Assembly (NCBI GenBank): GCA_963971225.1 | Contig: OZ020270.1 | Location: 66,222,932-66,286,931 of the forward strand | Source: Melieria omissa | Taxonomy: Eukaryota; Arthropoda; Insecta; Diptera; Ulidiidae | DNA: 64,000 nt | Direction: 5' to 3' | In this document: one piece after another, positions 42,691 through 55,384 of the stretch | Position numbering within the stretch: position 1 is the stretch's first letter | Layout of the letters: every line of letters starts with the position of its first letter | Position numbers and translations under genes: made by a program | The notes under the pieces: generated by a model | The model's database searches: none | What the model was told of the DNA's origin: nothing | What the model saw: only the letters and a program-made list of their open reading frames with translations

Positions 42691-43330
42691 CGCAAAAATC
42701 TGCGAGGTTTTGTTGGAAATACTTCAGTTAAGAGAAATCCGAAGTACGCTCTTCCACCGTTGAAAAAAAATTGTGTACAAACAGCAAATTTTTGCTTTGA
42801 CTTTGAGGTTGAATATTTTAAAATAAATTATGAGCAGGTCTCTAAAAGTTACTATTGTCGTAAGTTTTATATAATCTAAGTCTGACAATACCAACATTTT
42901 GCTGATTACTCTCACCTATGAGCAGTACCGTTATGATGAAAATTAAGTAAAGAAAGCAAGGGAATAAAAAGTGAGTTCAAATTTTAAAAGTGATTTAAAA
43001 AAAACGTTAAATATCACTTTTGAAATTTTTGGATATTTTGTTTTAGAAAGTATGTAAATTATGCTGTACAATTTTTAGCTGCGCATATTTGCACGAATGG
43101 AAGTTATTGGCATTTTTCGGTAAAGACTTGAGTGCAAATTCGCGATATTTTCACAGTTTGGTTGAAAGCCAGTAGCAATCGGTCAATTAATGCTCTGCTG
43201 GTGATGGAAAAATTTGTTGAAGATAGCTTCGGAAAATCAATTACGATTACCATTATATTCGAAATAGAGGGGTTAATAGAGTTTCGACAGTACACTTAGA
43301 TTTTTTCGTACAGAACCAAAAGTTTACAAC
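42691..43330. other. unassigned sequence between elements (unit 1)
   Basis: AT-rich with no recognised gene; repeated in unit 2 (49632-50271). Confidence 0.4.
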
Positions 43331-43334
43331 CTTA

Positions 43335-43744
43335 CAGTCAAACCTAAATTGGAGCGTTGAGCGTTGCGTTTTCTGACGCAACGCTCTCGCTCAGTGCGGC
43401 ATACCGAAATTGAAGCGTTGCGTTGGGATTGTCAAAATCATGAAATGAAAACAAATGACAAAAAAATATCTGCTTAGTTGCCAAAAAACAACAATTTATT
43501 ATTATTTTGCAAAACTTATCCCTCATTTGAATAAATTCTTCAAAATTGAAATCAAATCAAATATAAATTACAGGCGTTTTTGTTATACGCAGCCAACTTC
43601 CACCGCTAACGCCTTGTCAAAATTAGAAATTCGAATAGCGCAGCGTCAGAGCGTTTCAACTGCGGTTTGCCCCATACAATTTGTATGGGCATGAAGCAAT
43701 TTTGACAGTTGCTTGCCGCTGACGCTCCAATTTAGGTTTGGCTG
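43335..43744. mobile_element. 410-bp MITE, Harbinger-like target (unit 1)
   Basis: Ends CAGTCAAACCTAAATTGGAG at 43335 and the complement (one mismatch) ending 43744, flanked by TTA on both sides (43332-43334, 43745-43747). A 3-bp TTA duplication fits PIF/Harbinger. Copy in unit 2 at 50276-50685. Confidence 0.7.
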
Positions 43745-43929
43745 TTACTACTTCAATTGTATGGGAGGCGCCCTCTGGGGGTGAATTTTTGAACTTTAAT
43801 TAATTTTGTATTTTTGGCATTGAGGAATGTTGACGATTCTGTAATAAATCATTCAAATCGGTTAAGTACTTTGCCAGATACGATGTTTCTTCGCTTACTT
43901 TACTACATTTACAAGTGTGGAGCCAGTTC

Positions 43930-44190
43930 CATTGAAAATTACTAGTTTTGTATGGCAGCCACCTTAAGAGTTGGATGTAGCGGTTAGGTGTGTATAGAAA
44001 AAATATTCGAAAGGGAAAATAAATTGGGGTCAGTCTTACATATGGTACGTCTGGGAACAACCTGAGAGCAGCGGGAGCCCACTTTTTAAAAACGATGGTT
44101 TTATATGGGAGCCTCATTAAGGGTTGGAGATAGGTGGTAGGAATGTTCGAAAAAAAGATTCAGGAGGAAAAATTAGTGGGGTCAGTCTAA
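43930..44190 (+). repeat. two diverged units of a TATGGGAG-type dispersed repeat (unit 1)
   Basis: Two ~95-bp related blocks, each running from GTTTTRTATGG.AGCC through TTAAGRGTTGGA to GTGGGGTCAGTCT or GGGGTCAGTCT. This resembles short dispersed repeats common in fly genomes. Copy in unit 2 at 50871-51131. Confidence 0.5.
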
Positions 44191-44312
44191 GATTTTAACC
44201 CTCTAAAAGCAATTTCTGAGCAGCCGTGGAGCACTTTATCGCGATTTTATTTTCAATCACTTTTGAAAAAAGCGCATTTTATCTATATACATATTTATAA
44301 ATAAATTTATAT

Positions 44313-45846
44313 TGTTACGAAAATCCAAGGTTGTTTTCCAAGGTTGGTTTTGATTGTGGTTGAAAATAAAACAACTTCAATTACTTAACAAAAATCAACA
44401 ATCACTTTATTTACAGATTTACACTTCGCTTGTATCTACACTTGTTACCACTTTGCTTGCTCAACACAAACTCGACCCATTGCGCTGCACACTGCTGCTT
44501 TTATACCAGTTTTCTTATCGCGCCGAAGTTTCTTGCAACTTCCAATTGGAAAGCGCTCGACAATTCTCGTACAGCCCATTTCTTCGAGAACCATCCTTGC
44601 CATATCGGATTATACCAAGCAAATTATACAAAATTTGCCGTACTTCAAAGTGCATGCCTAAAAGTATGCTTGGAAAACATTCGTGTAGAGAAAAGCATTC
44701 CTGTACAGTACGACACAGAGTTTCTCATCGTATCACTGCCCATCACTTAGACTTGTTCGTCCCGAACAAGTGCCGAAGCTCTGCCGGAGTAAGACGCGAG
44801 GCGCTCCAAAGGGACTACTTTCAACCTGGCGTTTCTGTTGCCGCAGCGTTGAACCCTGTACACCACGTCATTAATCCTGGTCACGACCTTGTACGGTCCT
44901 TCCCATGATGTTTGAAGTTTTGGAGACAAACCTTTCCTGCGCTGCGGGTTGTAAAGCATTACCAGATCGCCTTCTTGGAACCCCGCTGTGTTAGCTCGTA
45001 GATCATATCTGGCTTTCATCTTATCGCTGACCAGTTGGATACGGTCCCTTATAAACTGGTGCATTTCTTCCAGCTCCGATCGCTTATTAACTGCGTAATC
45101 CGTCTTAGCGCCTTCCGTCGTGCTGACCACTCCGAACTTCAAGTCAGCAGGCAACCTCAGCTCCGTGCCGAATACTGCTCGGGCTGGAGTGAGTGATGTC
45201 GTATCGTGCGGGGCTGACCTATACGCCATCAAGAACAGCGGAATATGCGTGTCCCAATCCTTTTGATTCGTTCCACCATGCCGTCGGACTAGGGATGCAA
45301 AGGACAGGTGCGAGTTTTCCTTATTCCTAGTAGCTCACACACTTCCTTTAATACCAGAGACTCGAAATTCCAGTCCAAAAAATTCCAGTGGAACTCCAAA
45401 TCTGGCCACCCAGTTGTTTACCAGCATTTCCGCGACTGTGGCGCCTCTTGGTTAGGAATAGGATACACTTCGGGCAATTTGCTGAAATACTCCATTACCA
45501 CCAGCACATATTTGTTGCCTTGCGTGCTAAGTGGGAATGGCCAGGCGACATCCATGACAATTCGCTCAAAGGGCGCTCCCATGTTGTACTGCTGCATGCG
45601 GCCCCGAGATCTTCTTGTTGGCCCTTTCGCAGCCGAACATCGATCACAGCTTTTAATCCAATCGGCGACAGACTCCTGGCATCCTACCCAGTAGAATCGC
45701 CTTTTTATTTTGGCGACAGTTTTTGTGATGCCTAAGTGCCCTCCGCTGGAGTCGTTATGGTATGCCTCGATCACCTCGTTGATCCTGCATTTCGGGACTA
45801 CAATTAGGGAATGGCTGGTCCGGCCATCCTCACTCTCCCACTCGCG
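44313..45846 (-). mobile_element. gypsy B 3' part, cut by the duplication (unit 1)
   Basis: Identical in layout to 51254-52787: LTR 44313-44735, then integrase and part of the linker between RNase H and integrase. It stops abruptly at 45846 at the duplication junction. A 5' half was never present here; it is the left portion copied by the tandem event. Broken integrase as in the full copy. Confidence 0.9.
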
Positions 45847-46171
45847 TTATTTGCATCATTTAGTTGTGTTTGTATTGATTTTGCGCGTATTGTTGCAAGC
45901 GAACGAGCAGGCCACGATCGAGCTGTGGGTGTTTCCAACAAAGAATCATTGTAGACATCCAGGCATAATGAAATTAGATCATTCACAACAGCCGCACGAT
46001 GTTTTTTCAGAGTATTGACCCATTGATGTTTTTCGGACTTATGCTTCTATAATTCAGTCGACTTTTAAACTTCTGCTGCAATGGAGTAAACACTAAACTC
46101 AATGTGATCGACAATTCTCTTCAATTTTGTTCCCCGTCAACTCGAATTCCTTCAGCAAGAGAGACTGTTTC
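45847..46171 (-). pseudogene. hAT-like relic, second copy (partial)
   Basis: Duplicate of 39647-39971, starting at the junction. Encodes LISLCLDVYNDSLLE and neighbouring sequence. The mariner follows at 46174. Confidence 0.6.
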
Positions 46172-46173
46172 TA

Positions 46174-46917
46174 TCAGGTGTACAACTTTGCTTCCGCCGT
46201 TTTCCGATAGGTGGCTGTACCGGCTGAGGCTGGTTGAAATACATAGATGGTAATGCCTTTAAAGTGAGTGTGGACAGTGCCTAACGAATTGTCATCGCCG
46301 TTTCAGTGACAGTTGTTCTTGTTTTCGTATTATTCACGCTCGAAAATGTCCGTTTATGTGCCCAATTCTCGCCATTTGCGGGAAGTTTTACTTATCTGTT
46401 ACAATTCGAAAAAAAAATGCAGCTGAAGCGCATCGAATGCTCTCAGAAACTTACGGTGATGCTGCTCTGAGTGAAAGAACGTGTCGGGAGTGGTTTCAAC
46501 GTTTTAAAAATGGTGATTTCGACATGACAAAGTCATCCTCCAACACGACAATGCTCGGCCTCACGTCGCAAAAGTGGTCAAAAAGTACATGGAAACGCTG
46601 AAATGGGAAGTCTTGCCCCACCCGCCGTATTCCCCAGATGTCGCCCCTTCTGACTTCCACCTATTCCGTTCGATGGCACACGGCCTGGCAGATCAGCATT
46701 TTCAATCCTTCGAAGAATTGGAAAAATGGATTGCTTCATCGATAGCGTCAAAAGAGGACTCCTTTTTACGAGCCGGGATCCGAAAATTGCCGGAAAGATG
46801 GGAGAAAGTTGTCGCTAGCGACGGACAATACTTTGAATAATACATCTGTAAGCACTTTTTCGCAATAAAGCTTTTAATTTTGGAAAAAAAACGGCGGAAG
46901 CAAAGTTGTACACCTGA
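46174..46917 (+). mobile_element. internally deleted mariner, 744 bp
   Basis: Ends TCAGGTGTACAACTTTGCTT at 46174 and the complement ending 46917, TA on both sides (46172-46173, 46918-46919). Same family as the fragment at 1-298. The middle of the transposase is missing, so it is non-autonomous. The corresponding place in unit 1 has a TA-TGA-TA scar. Confidence 0.95.
46346..46840 (+). pseudogene. mariner transposase, middle deleted
   Basis: From ATG 46346 the N-terminal HTH is encoded (KKNAAEAHRML, WFQRFKNGDFDM) with a frameshift in the A-run near 46410-46418. At about 46535-46545 the sequence jumps to the catalytic end: NARPHVAKVV in one frame, then HPPYSPDVAPSDFHLFRSM with the third catalytic D, and a tail ending GQYFE. 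The first D and probably the second are lost. Normal length would be about 345 residues. Confidence 0.9.
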
Positions 46918-47014
46918 TAATTAAAAAAAAATTGAAACAAATGGAATCGCCACGGTGCAAACGAATTTTTTTTTTTGTAAATTTAGCTTAAGATTTATAG
47001 TACTTAATATTATA

Positions 47015-47345
47015 CTTGACAGCCGCCGTGGCTCAGTTGGTTAGTGCATTGGACCGCGAGTCAAAGGCAGCAAACCGCAGGTTCAAATACTGCCCGTAAT
47101 AACACCTAAAAAAAATAACGGGAAAACTCGTTTTCTCTTTCGGCGGCTGTCCTCTCAGCAGGAAATGGCAAACCTCTGAGAGTAAAATTGCCTATGATAA
47201 AGCTCCCAACCTGCCGTTCGGAACCGGCATAAAACTGTAGGTCCCTTCTACCCGCGTACAAATTCACATGCACAACACGGGTGGTTGCGGGAAGCTAGGC
47301 CTTAGTCTCGCGTAAGCGGGCTGTCGTGCCATTCAATTATTATTA
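47015..47345 (+). mobile_element. SINE family 1, copy in unit 2
   Basis: Duplicate of 40074-40404. Target duplication TTAATATTATA at 47004-47014 and 49043-49053, again outside two nested insertions. Confidence 0.9.
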
Positions 47346-47809
47346 CAGTAGCGACTCGGTAAAAGCAACCGATTAATGACAGGGGCAGTAGCAACTACCG
47401 AGTTTATTGCAATTATCGAGTCTAAATTTTTGTATGAAAATTTGCAAATTTCACAAAGTTTTATAAGGGTGTCATTAGAATTCATTATTATTTTATTCAT
47501 ATTTTGTTGTATTACAAAAAAAAAAGAACTTAAACTAATCACATTCATTGTGTTTAAGAAAAATCAAACAGAAACAAGAACTCCAAACATTTCTTAAAAG
47601 TTTACTGATTTAAACAAACTAGAGAGAGATACGGGACATCAACTGACACTCTACTCCACAAAAAGAAAATAAGACGAAGAAAAAGTTGCGATTATTGAGG
47701 TTTTTTCGGCAGCAGTTGCTTTTACTGAGTCTATAATGTATAAAATTCGGTGGTTGCGATAATCGAGGAGTTGCGCAAATCGAGGGTTGCTTTTACCGAG
47801 TCGCTACTG
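47346..47809. mobile_element. pogo-like MITE (unit 2)
   Basis: Duplicate of 40405-40868; same ends and TA targets. Confidence 0.85.
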
Positions 47810-47817
47810 TATTATTA

Positions 47818-49040
47818 GGGTAAAAGGTTCGGTTGTGGGCATAGTTCATTTGTGGGTACCCCTTCGTATCTCTTGATAGAAAGCAGGCTGGGTTTTTTTG
47901 ACTAAGGCCATTTGTTCATTATGGAACCACGATCTTTTTGTGCCAAATACTGAGTCGAAGACACGCCTGCTTTGTGCTGGGACCATATATATCTTTCTGT
48001 GCTTAAAAAATAAGACACACATTTTTTTACACATTTTAAATGGTGTAATAAATCGAAGTGAATCCATCGAGAAGGCAAGTAAATTGCATTTTTATTTAGT
48101 TAATTTATTTTACTTTGTGATCCAATATTGATTACAACCAATATGTTTACCCCGAACAAATTTTTCACTACTTCTCAAAATGGCTGCCAAATTCGGTTGT
48201 GGGCACCGCAATTAGTTCGGTTGTGGGCACCCGTCTTTTAGTGATTTTGTAAGTTTTGGTAAGTTATTTCATCAAAAATGGTCTTTTAACGCATTTTTTT
48301 GTTGTTTTAGCTATATCTTCCGAGGGTAAATAACAAAAATCCTCCGATATTTTTTTAATGTGTTGGATGTAATTTAACATTGTTCTGTAGATAAGCTAAC
48401 CACAAAATCGACTGCCGCAGCGTATGCGATTTCCCAAACAAATCTCCAACGCTACAAAAAGAAGGTGGAAGAAAATTTCGGAGACATCAAAGCTGTCGAC
48501 GGTGGTGTTTTCTTCTTTTTCTTCTTTTCGTGGATGTTATCGAATCAGGTTGACTGGTGTTTTCCACCTTCTTCACGTCACAGCACTTGAAGAGTGTTGA
48601 TTAATTAGGTTGAATTTCATTTTACTTTAGGTCTTCTTGACAGCCCAGGAGAATGACTTGGTCACTTACATTTTGAAATGCCCGTCCATCTAAAATGTGC
48701 CCACATGCGTACCAGCTACTTCACATGCGTGCATTGTGCTTCAAATAATTAAAACTTAATATTTTTCTATATTCGTGTTGGTTTTTCTTAATATTTCCCC
48801 GTTTCCAGCAGATTTTCCAAGGGTGCCCACAACCGAACCAAAAAAAAATTTTTGTTAAAAATGACTACTTTACAAAATAAAAAAAAAATTTTCTATTTGA
48901 CGGAATCGATTTACTTTTGTCATTACTTGTTAGCTAAGGTTTCTAGCTTTCCATAGATGTCCATATGTCCGATTAAGAAGTACTTGGTAAAAAGTTATGA
49001 GCCAAAAACAAAAAGGTGCCCACAACCGGACCCATTCCCC
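47818..49040 (+). mobile_element. GGTTGTGGGCAC element (unit 2)
   Basis: Duplicate of 40877-42099, differing by at least one base near 48585 (CAGCACTTGA versus CAGCGCTTGA). Confidence 0.7.
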
Positions 49041-49073
49041 TATTAATATTATATTTGAAACAAACACTTTTAA

Positions 49074-49150
49074 CCCTGGAAGTGCATCGAATCGACAAAC
49101 ATATGGCATACTCTTTGAATAGGGCCAAAAATAACGATGCACTTCCAGGG
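49074..49150. mobile_element. piggyBac-like 77-bp MITE (unit 2)
   Basis: Duplicate of 42133-42209, with TTAA on both sides. Confidence 0.75.
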
Positions 49151-49289
49151 TTAAAAAAATGTCTGGTCATTTTTTTTGCTCAACATATTTGTCCAGATTT
49201 CATTCACCATACGTTAAGTGCTCCAATTTGCTCAAAACTAATGTTCCGCGTTCACGCGTATAAATGTCTTACATCTCTTATTAACATAT

Positions 49290-49631
49290 CGCACACGCAC
49301 TACAAAAGTGACACAACTTTTCATTTACGGGTTTAGGTGTTAATATTATGCACAATGCATACATCAACCAATCAGCAAAAGCTCAGTATATTTTGTTGTT
49401 GTTAACTGTTACTGCACATTATGAAAGTCGAAACTCTTAGCCTAGGCGTATACGCACACGCAGGCCGCACACGCAGCACAGCTCAGCGTAGTTCAATTTT
49501 TTGTAAATAATGCAGTACCATATGACAGCATATACAGCGACATAGTCGCGTGCGGCGGAGAGACTTGCCTGCGCACAACTGCGCACAGTGTTGCGAGTAG
49601 TGACAAAAATGTCAAAATGCAACTGCATAAG
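49290..49631. mobile_element. GCACTACAAAAG fragment and element N (unit 2)
   Basis: Duplicates of 42349-42480 and 42490-42690 in the same order. Confidence 0.7.
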
Positions 49632-50275
49632 CGCAAAAATCTGCGAGGTTTTGTTGGAAATACTTCAGTTAAGAGAAATCCGAAGTACGCTCTTCCACCG
49701 TAAAAAAAAAATTGTGTACAAACAGCAAATTTTTGCTTTGACTTTGAGGTTGAATATTTTAAAATAAATTATGAGCAGGTCTCTAAAAGTTACTATTGTC
49801 GTAAGTTTTATATAATCTAAGTCTGACAATACCAACATTTTGCTGATTACTCTCACCTATGAGCAGTACCGTTATGATGAAAATTAAGTAAAGAAAGCAA
49901 GGGAATAAAAAGTGAGTTCAAATTTTAAAAGTGATTTAAAAAAAACGTTAAATATCACTTTTGAAATTTTTGGATATTTTGTTTTAGAAAGTATGTAAAT
50001 TATGCTGTACAATTTTTAGCTGCGCATATTTGCACGAATGGAAGTTATTGGCATTTTTCGGTAAAGACTTGAGTGCAAATTCGCGATATTTTCACAGTTT
50101 GGTTGAAAGCCAGTAGCAATCGGTCAATTAATGCTCTGCTGGTGATGGAAAAATTTGTTGAAGATAGCTTCGGAAAATCAATTACGATTACCATTATATT
50201 CGAAATAGAGGGGTTAATAGAGTTTCGACAGTACACTTAGATTTTTTCGTACAGAACCAAAAGTTTACAACCTTA

Positions 50276-50685
50276 CAGTCAAACCTAAATTGGAGCGTTG
50301 AGCGTTGCGTTTTCTGACGCAACGCTCTCGCTCAGTGCGGCATACCGAAATTGAAGCGTTGCGTTGGGATTGTCAAAATCATGAAATGAAAACAAATGAC
50401 AAAAAAATATCTGCTTAGTTGCCAAAAAACAACAATTTATTATTATTTTGCAAAACTTATCCCTCATTTGAATAAATTCTTCAAAATTGAAATCAAATCA
50501 AATATAAATTACAGGCGTTTTTGTTATACGCAGCCAACTTCCACCGCTAACGCCTTGTCAAAATTAGAAATTCGAATAGCGCAGCGTCAGAGCGTTTCAA
50601 CTGCGGTTTGCCCCATACACTTTGTATGGGCATGAAGCAATTTTGACAGTTGCTTGCCGCTGACGCTCCAATTTAGGTTTGGCTG
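50276..50685. mobile_element. Harbinger-like MITE (unit 2)
   Basis: Duplicate of 43335-43744. One substitution was noticed near 50619. Confidence 0.7.
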
Positions 50686-51253
50686 TTACTACTTCAATTG
50701 TATGGGAGGCGCCCTCTGGGGGTGAATTTTTGAACTTTAATTAATTTTGTATTTTTGGCATTGAGGAATGTTGACGATTCTGTAATAAATCATTCAAATC
50801 GGTTAAGTACTTTGCCAGATACGATGTTTCTTCGCTTACTTTACTACATTTACAAGTGTGGAGCCAGTTCCATTGAAAATTACTAGTTTTGTATGGCAGC
50901 CACCTTAAGAGTTGGATGTAGCGGTTAGGTGTGTATAGAAAAAATATTCGAAAGGGAAAATAAATTGGGGTCAGTCTTACATATGGTACGTCTGGGAACA
51001 ACCTGAGAGCAGCGGGAGCCCACTTTTTAAAAACGATGGTTTTATATGGGAGCCTCATTAAGGGTTGGAGATAGGTGGTAGGAATGTTCGAAAAAAAGAT
51101 TCAGGAGGAAAAATTAGTGGGGTCAGTCTAAGATTTTAACCCTCTAAAAGCAATTTCTGAGCAGCCGTGGAGCACTTTATCGCGATTTTATTTTCAATCA
51201 CTTTTGAAAAAAGCGCATTTTATCTATATACATATTTATAAATAAATTTATAT

Positions 51254-51676
51254 TGTTACGAAAATCCAAGGTTGTTTTCCAAGGTTGGTTTTGATTGTGG
51301 TTGAAAATAAAACAACTTCAATTACTTAACAAAAATCAACAATCACTTTATTTACAGATTTACACTTCGCTTGTATCTACACTTGTTACCACTTTGCTTG
51401 CTCAACACAAACTCGACCCATTGCGCTGCACACTGCTGCTTTTATACCAGTTTTCTTATCGCGCCGAAGTTTCTTGCAACTTCCAATTGGAAAGCGCTCG
51501 ACAATTCTCGTACAGCCCATTTCTTCGAGAACCATCCTTGCCATATCGGATTATACCAAGCAAATTATACAAAATTTGCCGTACTTCAAAGTGCATGCCT
51601 AAAAGTATGCTTGGAAAACATTCGTGTAGAGAAAAGCATTCCTGTACAGTACGACACAGAGTTTCTCATCGTATCA
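51254..51676 (-). repeat. 3' LTR of gypsy B
   Basis: 423 bp, TG...CA ends, ATAT target duplication to the left. The LTR resembles that of fragment C (37378-37807) more than that of A. Confidence 0.9.
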
Positions 51677-51687
51677 CTGCCCATCAC

Positions 51688-53422
51688 TTAGACTTGTTCG
51701 TCCCGAACAAGTGCCGAAGCTCTGCCGGAGTAAGACGCCAGGCGCTCCAAAGGGACTACTTTCAACCTGGCGTTTCTGTTGCCGCAGCGTTGAACCCTGT
51801 ACACCACGTCATTAATCCTGGTCACGACCTTGTACGGTCCTTCCCATGATGTTTGAAGTTTTGGAGACAAACCTTTCCTGCGCTGCGGGTTGTAAAGCAT
51901 TACCAGATCGCCTTCTTGGAACCCCGCTGTGTTAGCTCGTAGATCATATCTGGCTTTCATCTTATCGCTGACCAGTTGGATACGGTCCCTTATAAACTGG
52001 TGCATTTCTTCCAGCTCCGATCGCTTATTAACTGCGTAATCCGTCTTAGCGCCTTCCGTCGTGCTGACCACTCCGAACTTCAAGTCAGCAGGCAACCTCA
52101 GCTCCGTGCCGAATACTGCTCGGGCTGGAGTGAGTGATGTCGTATCGTGCGGGGCTGACCTATACGCCATCAAGAACAGCGGAATATGCGTGTCCCAATC
52201 CTTTTGATTCGTTCCACCATGCCGTCGGACTAGGGATGCAAAGGACAGGTGCGAGTTTTCCTTATTCCTAGTAGCTCACACACTTCCTTTAATACCAGAG
52301 ACTCGAAATTCCAGTCCAAAAAATTCCAGTGGAACTCCAAATCTGGCCACCCAGTTGTTTACCAGCATTTCCGCGACCGTGGCGCCTCTTGGTTAGGAAT
52401 AGGATACACTTCGGGCAATTTGCTGAAATACTCCATTACCACCAGCACATATTTGTTGCCTTGCGTGCTAAGTGGGAATGGCCAGGCGACATCCATGACA
52501 ATTCGCTCAAAGGGCGCTCCCATGTTGTACTGCTGCATGCGGCCCCGAGATCTTCTTGTTGGCCCTTTCGCAGCCGAACATCGATCACAGCTTTTAATCC
52601 AATCGGCGACAGACTCCTGGCATCCTACCCAGTAGAATCGCCTTTTTATTTTGGCGACAGTTTTTGTGATGCCTAAGTGCCCTCCGCTGGAGTCGTTATG
52701 GTATGCCTCGATCACCTCGTTGATCCTGCATTTCGGGACTACAATTAGGGAATGGCTGGTCCGGCCATCCTCACTCTCCCACTCGCGGTATAGGCAACCA
52801 TCAGACAGCCGCAGACTTTGCCACTGCGCCCAGTAAGCCTTCGCGATCGGGCTCTCACCGGCCATCTCCTGCCAGTCTGGACGTGCGCCTTGCTCCTTGC
52901 CTTCAATGATTTTTTTAAGATCCGTATCCTCGCGCTGGTCATTTTGTATCCTCTCCGCAGACCACTCTTCCTCTGGCATAATGCTGTCCAATCTTACGTC
53001 CACTATCTGCCCGTTGCTTCCGGCTCGCGAACAATGCCTGCATTCGGTTTTGCACGGACGGCGTGACAAGGCATCGGCATTTCCATGGCTGCTACTCTTG
53101 CGATGCTCTACCGTGTAGTCGTAGCTCTGCAATCGCTCGATCCACCGCTCCAACTGGCCTCCTTAAAGTTCAGCAGCCATTTCAATGCCGCATCTGTGCA
53201 CAGGCGAAACTTTTGCCCATACAGGTATTTATGGAAGTGTTTCACGCATTCCAATACTGCGAGCAACTCCCTTCGTGTCACACAGTAGTTGCGTTCAGGC
53301 TTTGACAAAATTTTGCTGTAGTACGCTATCACTTGTTCTTGGCCATCTATTATCTGTGACACCACACCACCAATACTATGCCCACTTGCATCTGTATCCA
53401 GCACAAACATCGCTCCAGGCAC
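51688..53422 (-). pseudogene. gypsy B RNase H and integrase, broken
   Basis: Segment 53422-53108 encodes RNase H (LDTDASGHSIG, RRELLAVLEC) and 53153-52359 the rest plus the integrase zinc finger (CDRCSAAK) and first D (MDVAWPFP). Near 52205-52215 about 46 bp present in copy A are missing, removing part of the catalytic core around the final E. Segment 52173-51688 encodes the C-terminal part with GPYKVV. Frame breaks between segments; inactive. Confidence 0.88.
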
Positions 53423-53720
53423 GGGGAAGGCCAGTGGACAGTTTTGGAGCAGTGCACAGTTTTTCCTTCAGTTGTGCAAAAGCCTGCTCCTGCTCTTCGC
53501 CTCACGCGAAGGCTTAATTCTTTTTCGTCAGTTTGTGCAGGCTGCCAGCTTTGTTCGCAAATCCAGGAACGAATCTTCGGTAGTATGTGCACAGGCCCAG
53601 GAAACTGCGGAGTTCGTGTAGATTGCGTGGTCGGGGCCACTCCTTCACCGCCGTGATTTTGCCTTCATCCGTATGTACTCCGCGGGCGGAAACCGTGTGA
53701 CCCAGATACTTGACCTCCTT

Positions 53721-55028
53721 TTAAAACAGCGAGCACTTCCTTAGGTTGAGTTTAAGCCCGGCTTTCTGTATTCGCTCGAATACCTCCTTTAGCTTTCCCA
53801 GGTGGTCGTCGAAGCTTTTACCCATCACGATTATGTCGTCCAGGTAGACCAAACATGTCCGCCAATGCAGCCCTTTGAGCACTCGTTCCATTAGCCGCTC
53901 GAATGTCGCTGGTGCGTTGCAGAGTCCAAACGGCATGACGGTGAACTGCCACAAACCGTCGCCAACACTAAAAGCTGTTTTCTCCTTGTCCTGGTCTGCA
54001 AGCTCCACCTGCCAATAGCCGCTGCGTAAGTCGAGTGTGGAAAACCACTGTGTGCCTGACAGTGTGTCCAGGGTGTCATCGATCCGAGGTAGTGGATAGC
54101 TGTCCTTCTTGGTCACGTCATTGAGCTTTCGATAGTCCACACAAAATCGGGTACTGCCATCTTTTTTCTGGACTAGCACGACCGGCGAACACCGGTCGAT
54201 GTTGTGTTTCACTATGGCTGTTCTTCCGCCCGCTTCTGTTGCAAATATTGAGCCATAGTGCTTAAGGAGTGATCGTGCCTTCTGTTTCTGCTCGGCTGTC
54301 AATTCGCTGCTCCAATGGTTCTGCGGTATGGCGTCCATGTTGGAGCCGCTTTTCTTACTTCCTCCGGGTGGACTGCTTTCGCAATTGACAACTGCTTCAG
54401 CCTCTCTACACTCGCCAATGACCGCATCTTTTCCGACATATCTGGGTGTGTTCAGTGGGTTGAGTATCCTGACTGGTATTTTGCCATTTTTGGGTTCCAC
54501 TAATGTACGTCCGATTATAATGTTATCGTATCCTTGTTTTGGTGCTTCTACAACCCACAGCCGACTTGTCCCATCGTCCTCGTCCACCTTTGCCACAATC
54601 GCCTCGGAATTCGCTGGTATCTTCTGGTGTTGACACGAGACAACTTTCCTTACCGCCACGCTTCGCTCATAGCCAGTGTGCAGGAGGAATTCAACGTTGG
54701 CATACCTCAGCACATTTTCTTTTAGGTCCAGCGTAAAACCGTGCCTAATCATGAAATCCACGCCGATAATCACGTCGTCCATTATATCCGCGACGATGAA
54801 CTCATGTTCCAGGCTGCTGGTGCCGATAGCAATTGTTTTTGTTACTTTTCGTTTTACTGGCGCACGCTCGCCAGTCGCAGTCCTCAGCTGTATGCCATGC
54901 AGTGGTTCCCAGTACTTCAGAAGCTTCCTTTTTATGATCGAATATGACGCTCCAGTATCCAGTGTCAAAACGAACAACTTTCCATCTATCTTTCCTTCAA
55001 TCGCCAAGCTATTGGGTTGTCGTTTCAA
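53721..55028 (-). pseudogene. gypsy B protease and reverse transcriptase, deleted
   Basis: A 435-codon open frame: protease LDTGAS and [11 protein letters not shown], the linker, then RT with [25 protein letters not shown] and VYLDDIIVM. Compared with copy A about 45 residues are missing, in frame, near 54190-54200 just before CSPVVLV. It ends at a stop at 53721 after KCSLF. The protease-RT join is open here, unlike in A. Confidence 0.9.
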
Positions 55029-55384
55029 CTGCGTGACAAGGACGGTGGGGCAGCAGGTTGTGGGGATCAGCTCTCGCCCCTTTGGGCTGACCCGTTTTAG
55101 TTTAACGACTCGTCGTCCTCAGCCCTGCGCTTGTTGGCTGAGCCTCGATTGTCACTATTCCTCGCTTCAGGCGATTGCGATCGAGAACGGGAACGCCCCT
55201 TTTGTTGGCGGCAGTCTCGTGCTATGTGACCCTGCTTGCCACATGTCCAGCAAACAACTTTAGAGGAGACAACCCGTGGCCTGCCCGGTGTCTCAGAGCT
55301 TATGGCCTGGATCGAAATGTCGCTGTCCGGCTGGATTTGGCGTATCCTTGCAGGTGCATACCGAGTGCCTCCAATCCATGTCGC

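Larger units (their letters stand above)
39647..45846. repeat. tandem duplication, unit 1 (6200 bp)
   Basis: Matches 45847-52787 base for base apart from a handful of substitutions and the mariner. Offset is 6200 before the mariner site and 6941 after it. The junction between units (45846/45847) joins gypsy integrase/linker sequence to the hAT-like relic with about one base of shared sequence (G). It carries TA-TGA-TA at 39972-39978 where unit 2 has the mariner. Confidence 0.95.
45847..52787. repeat. tandem duplication, unit 2 (6941 bp with mariner)
   Basis: Second copy of 39647-45846, longer by 741 bp because of the mariner at 46174-46917. Only about five substitutions were noticed (for example near 48585, 49702, 50619, 51738, 52378). 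It continues without a break into the rest of gypsy B, so the right edge of the duplicated segment is 52787. Confidence 0.95.
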
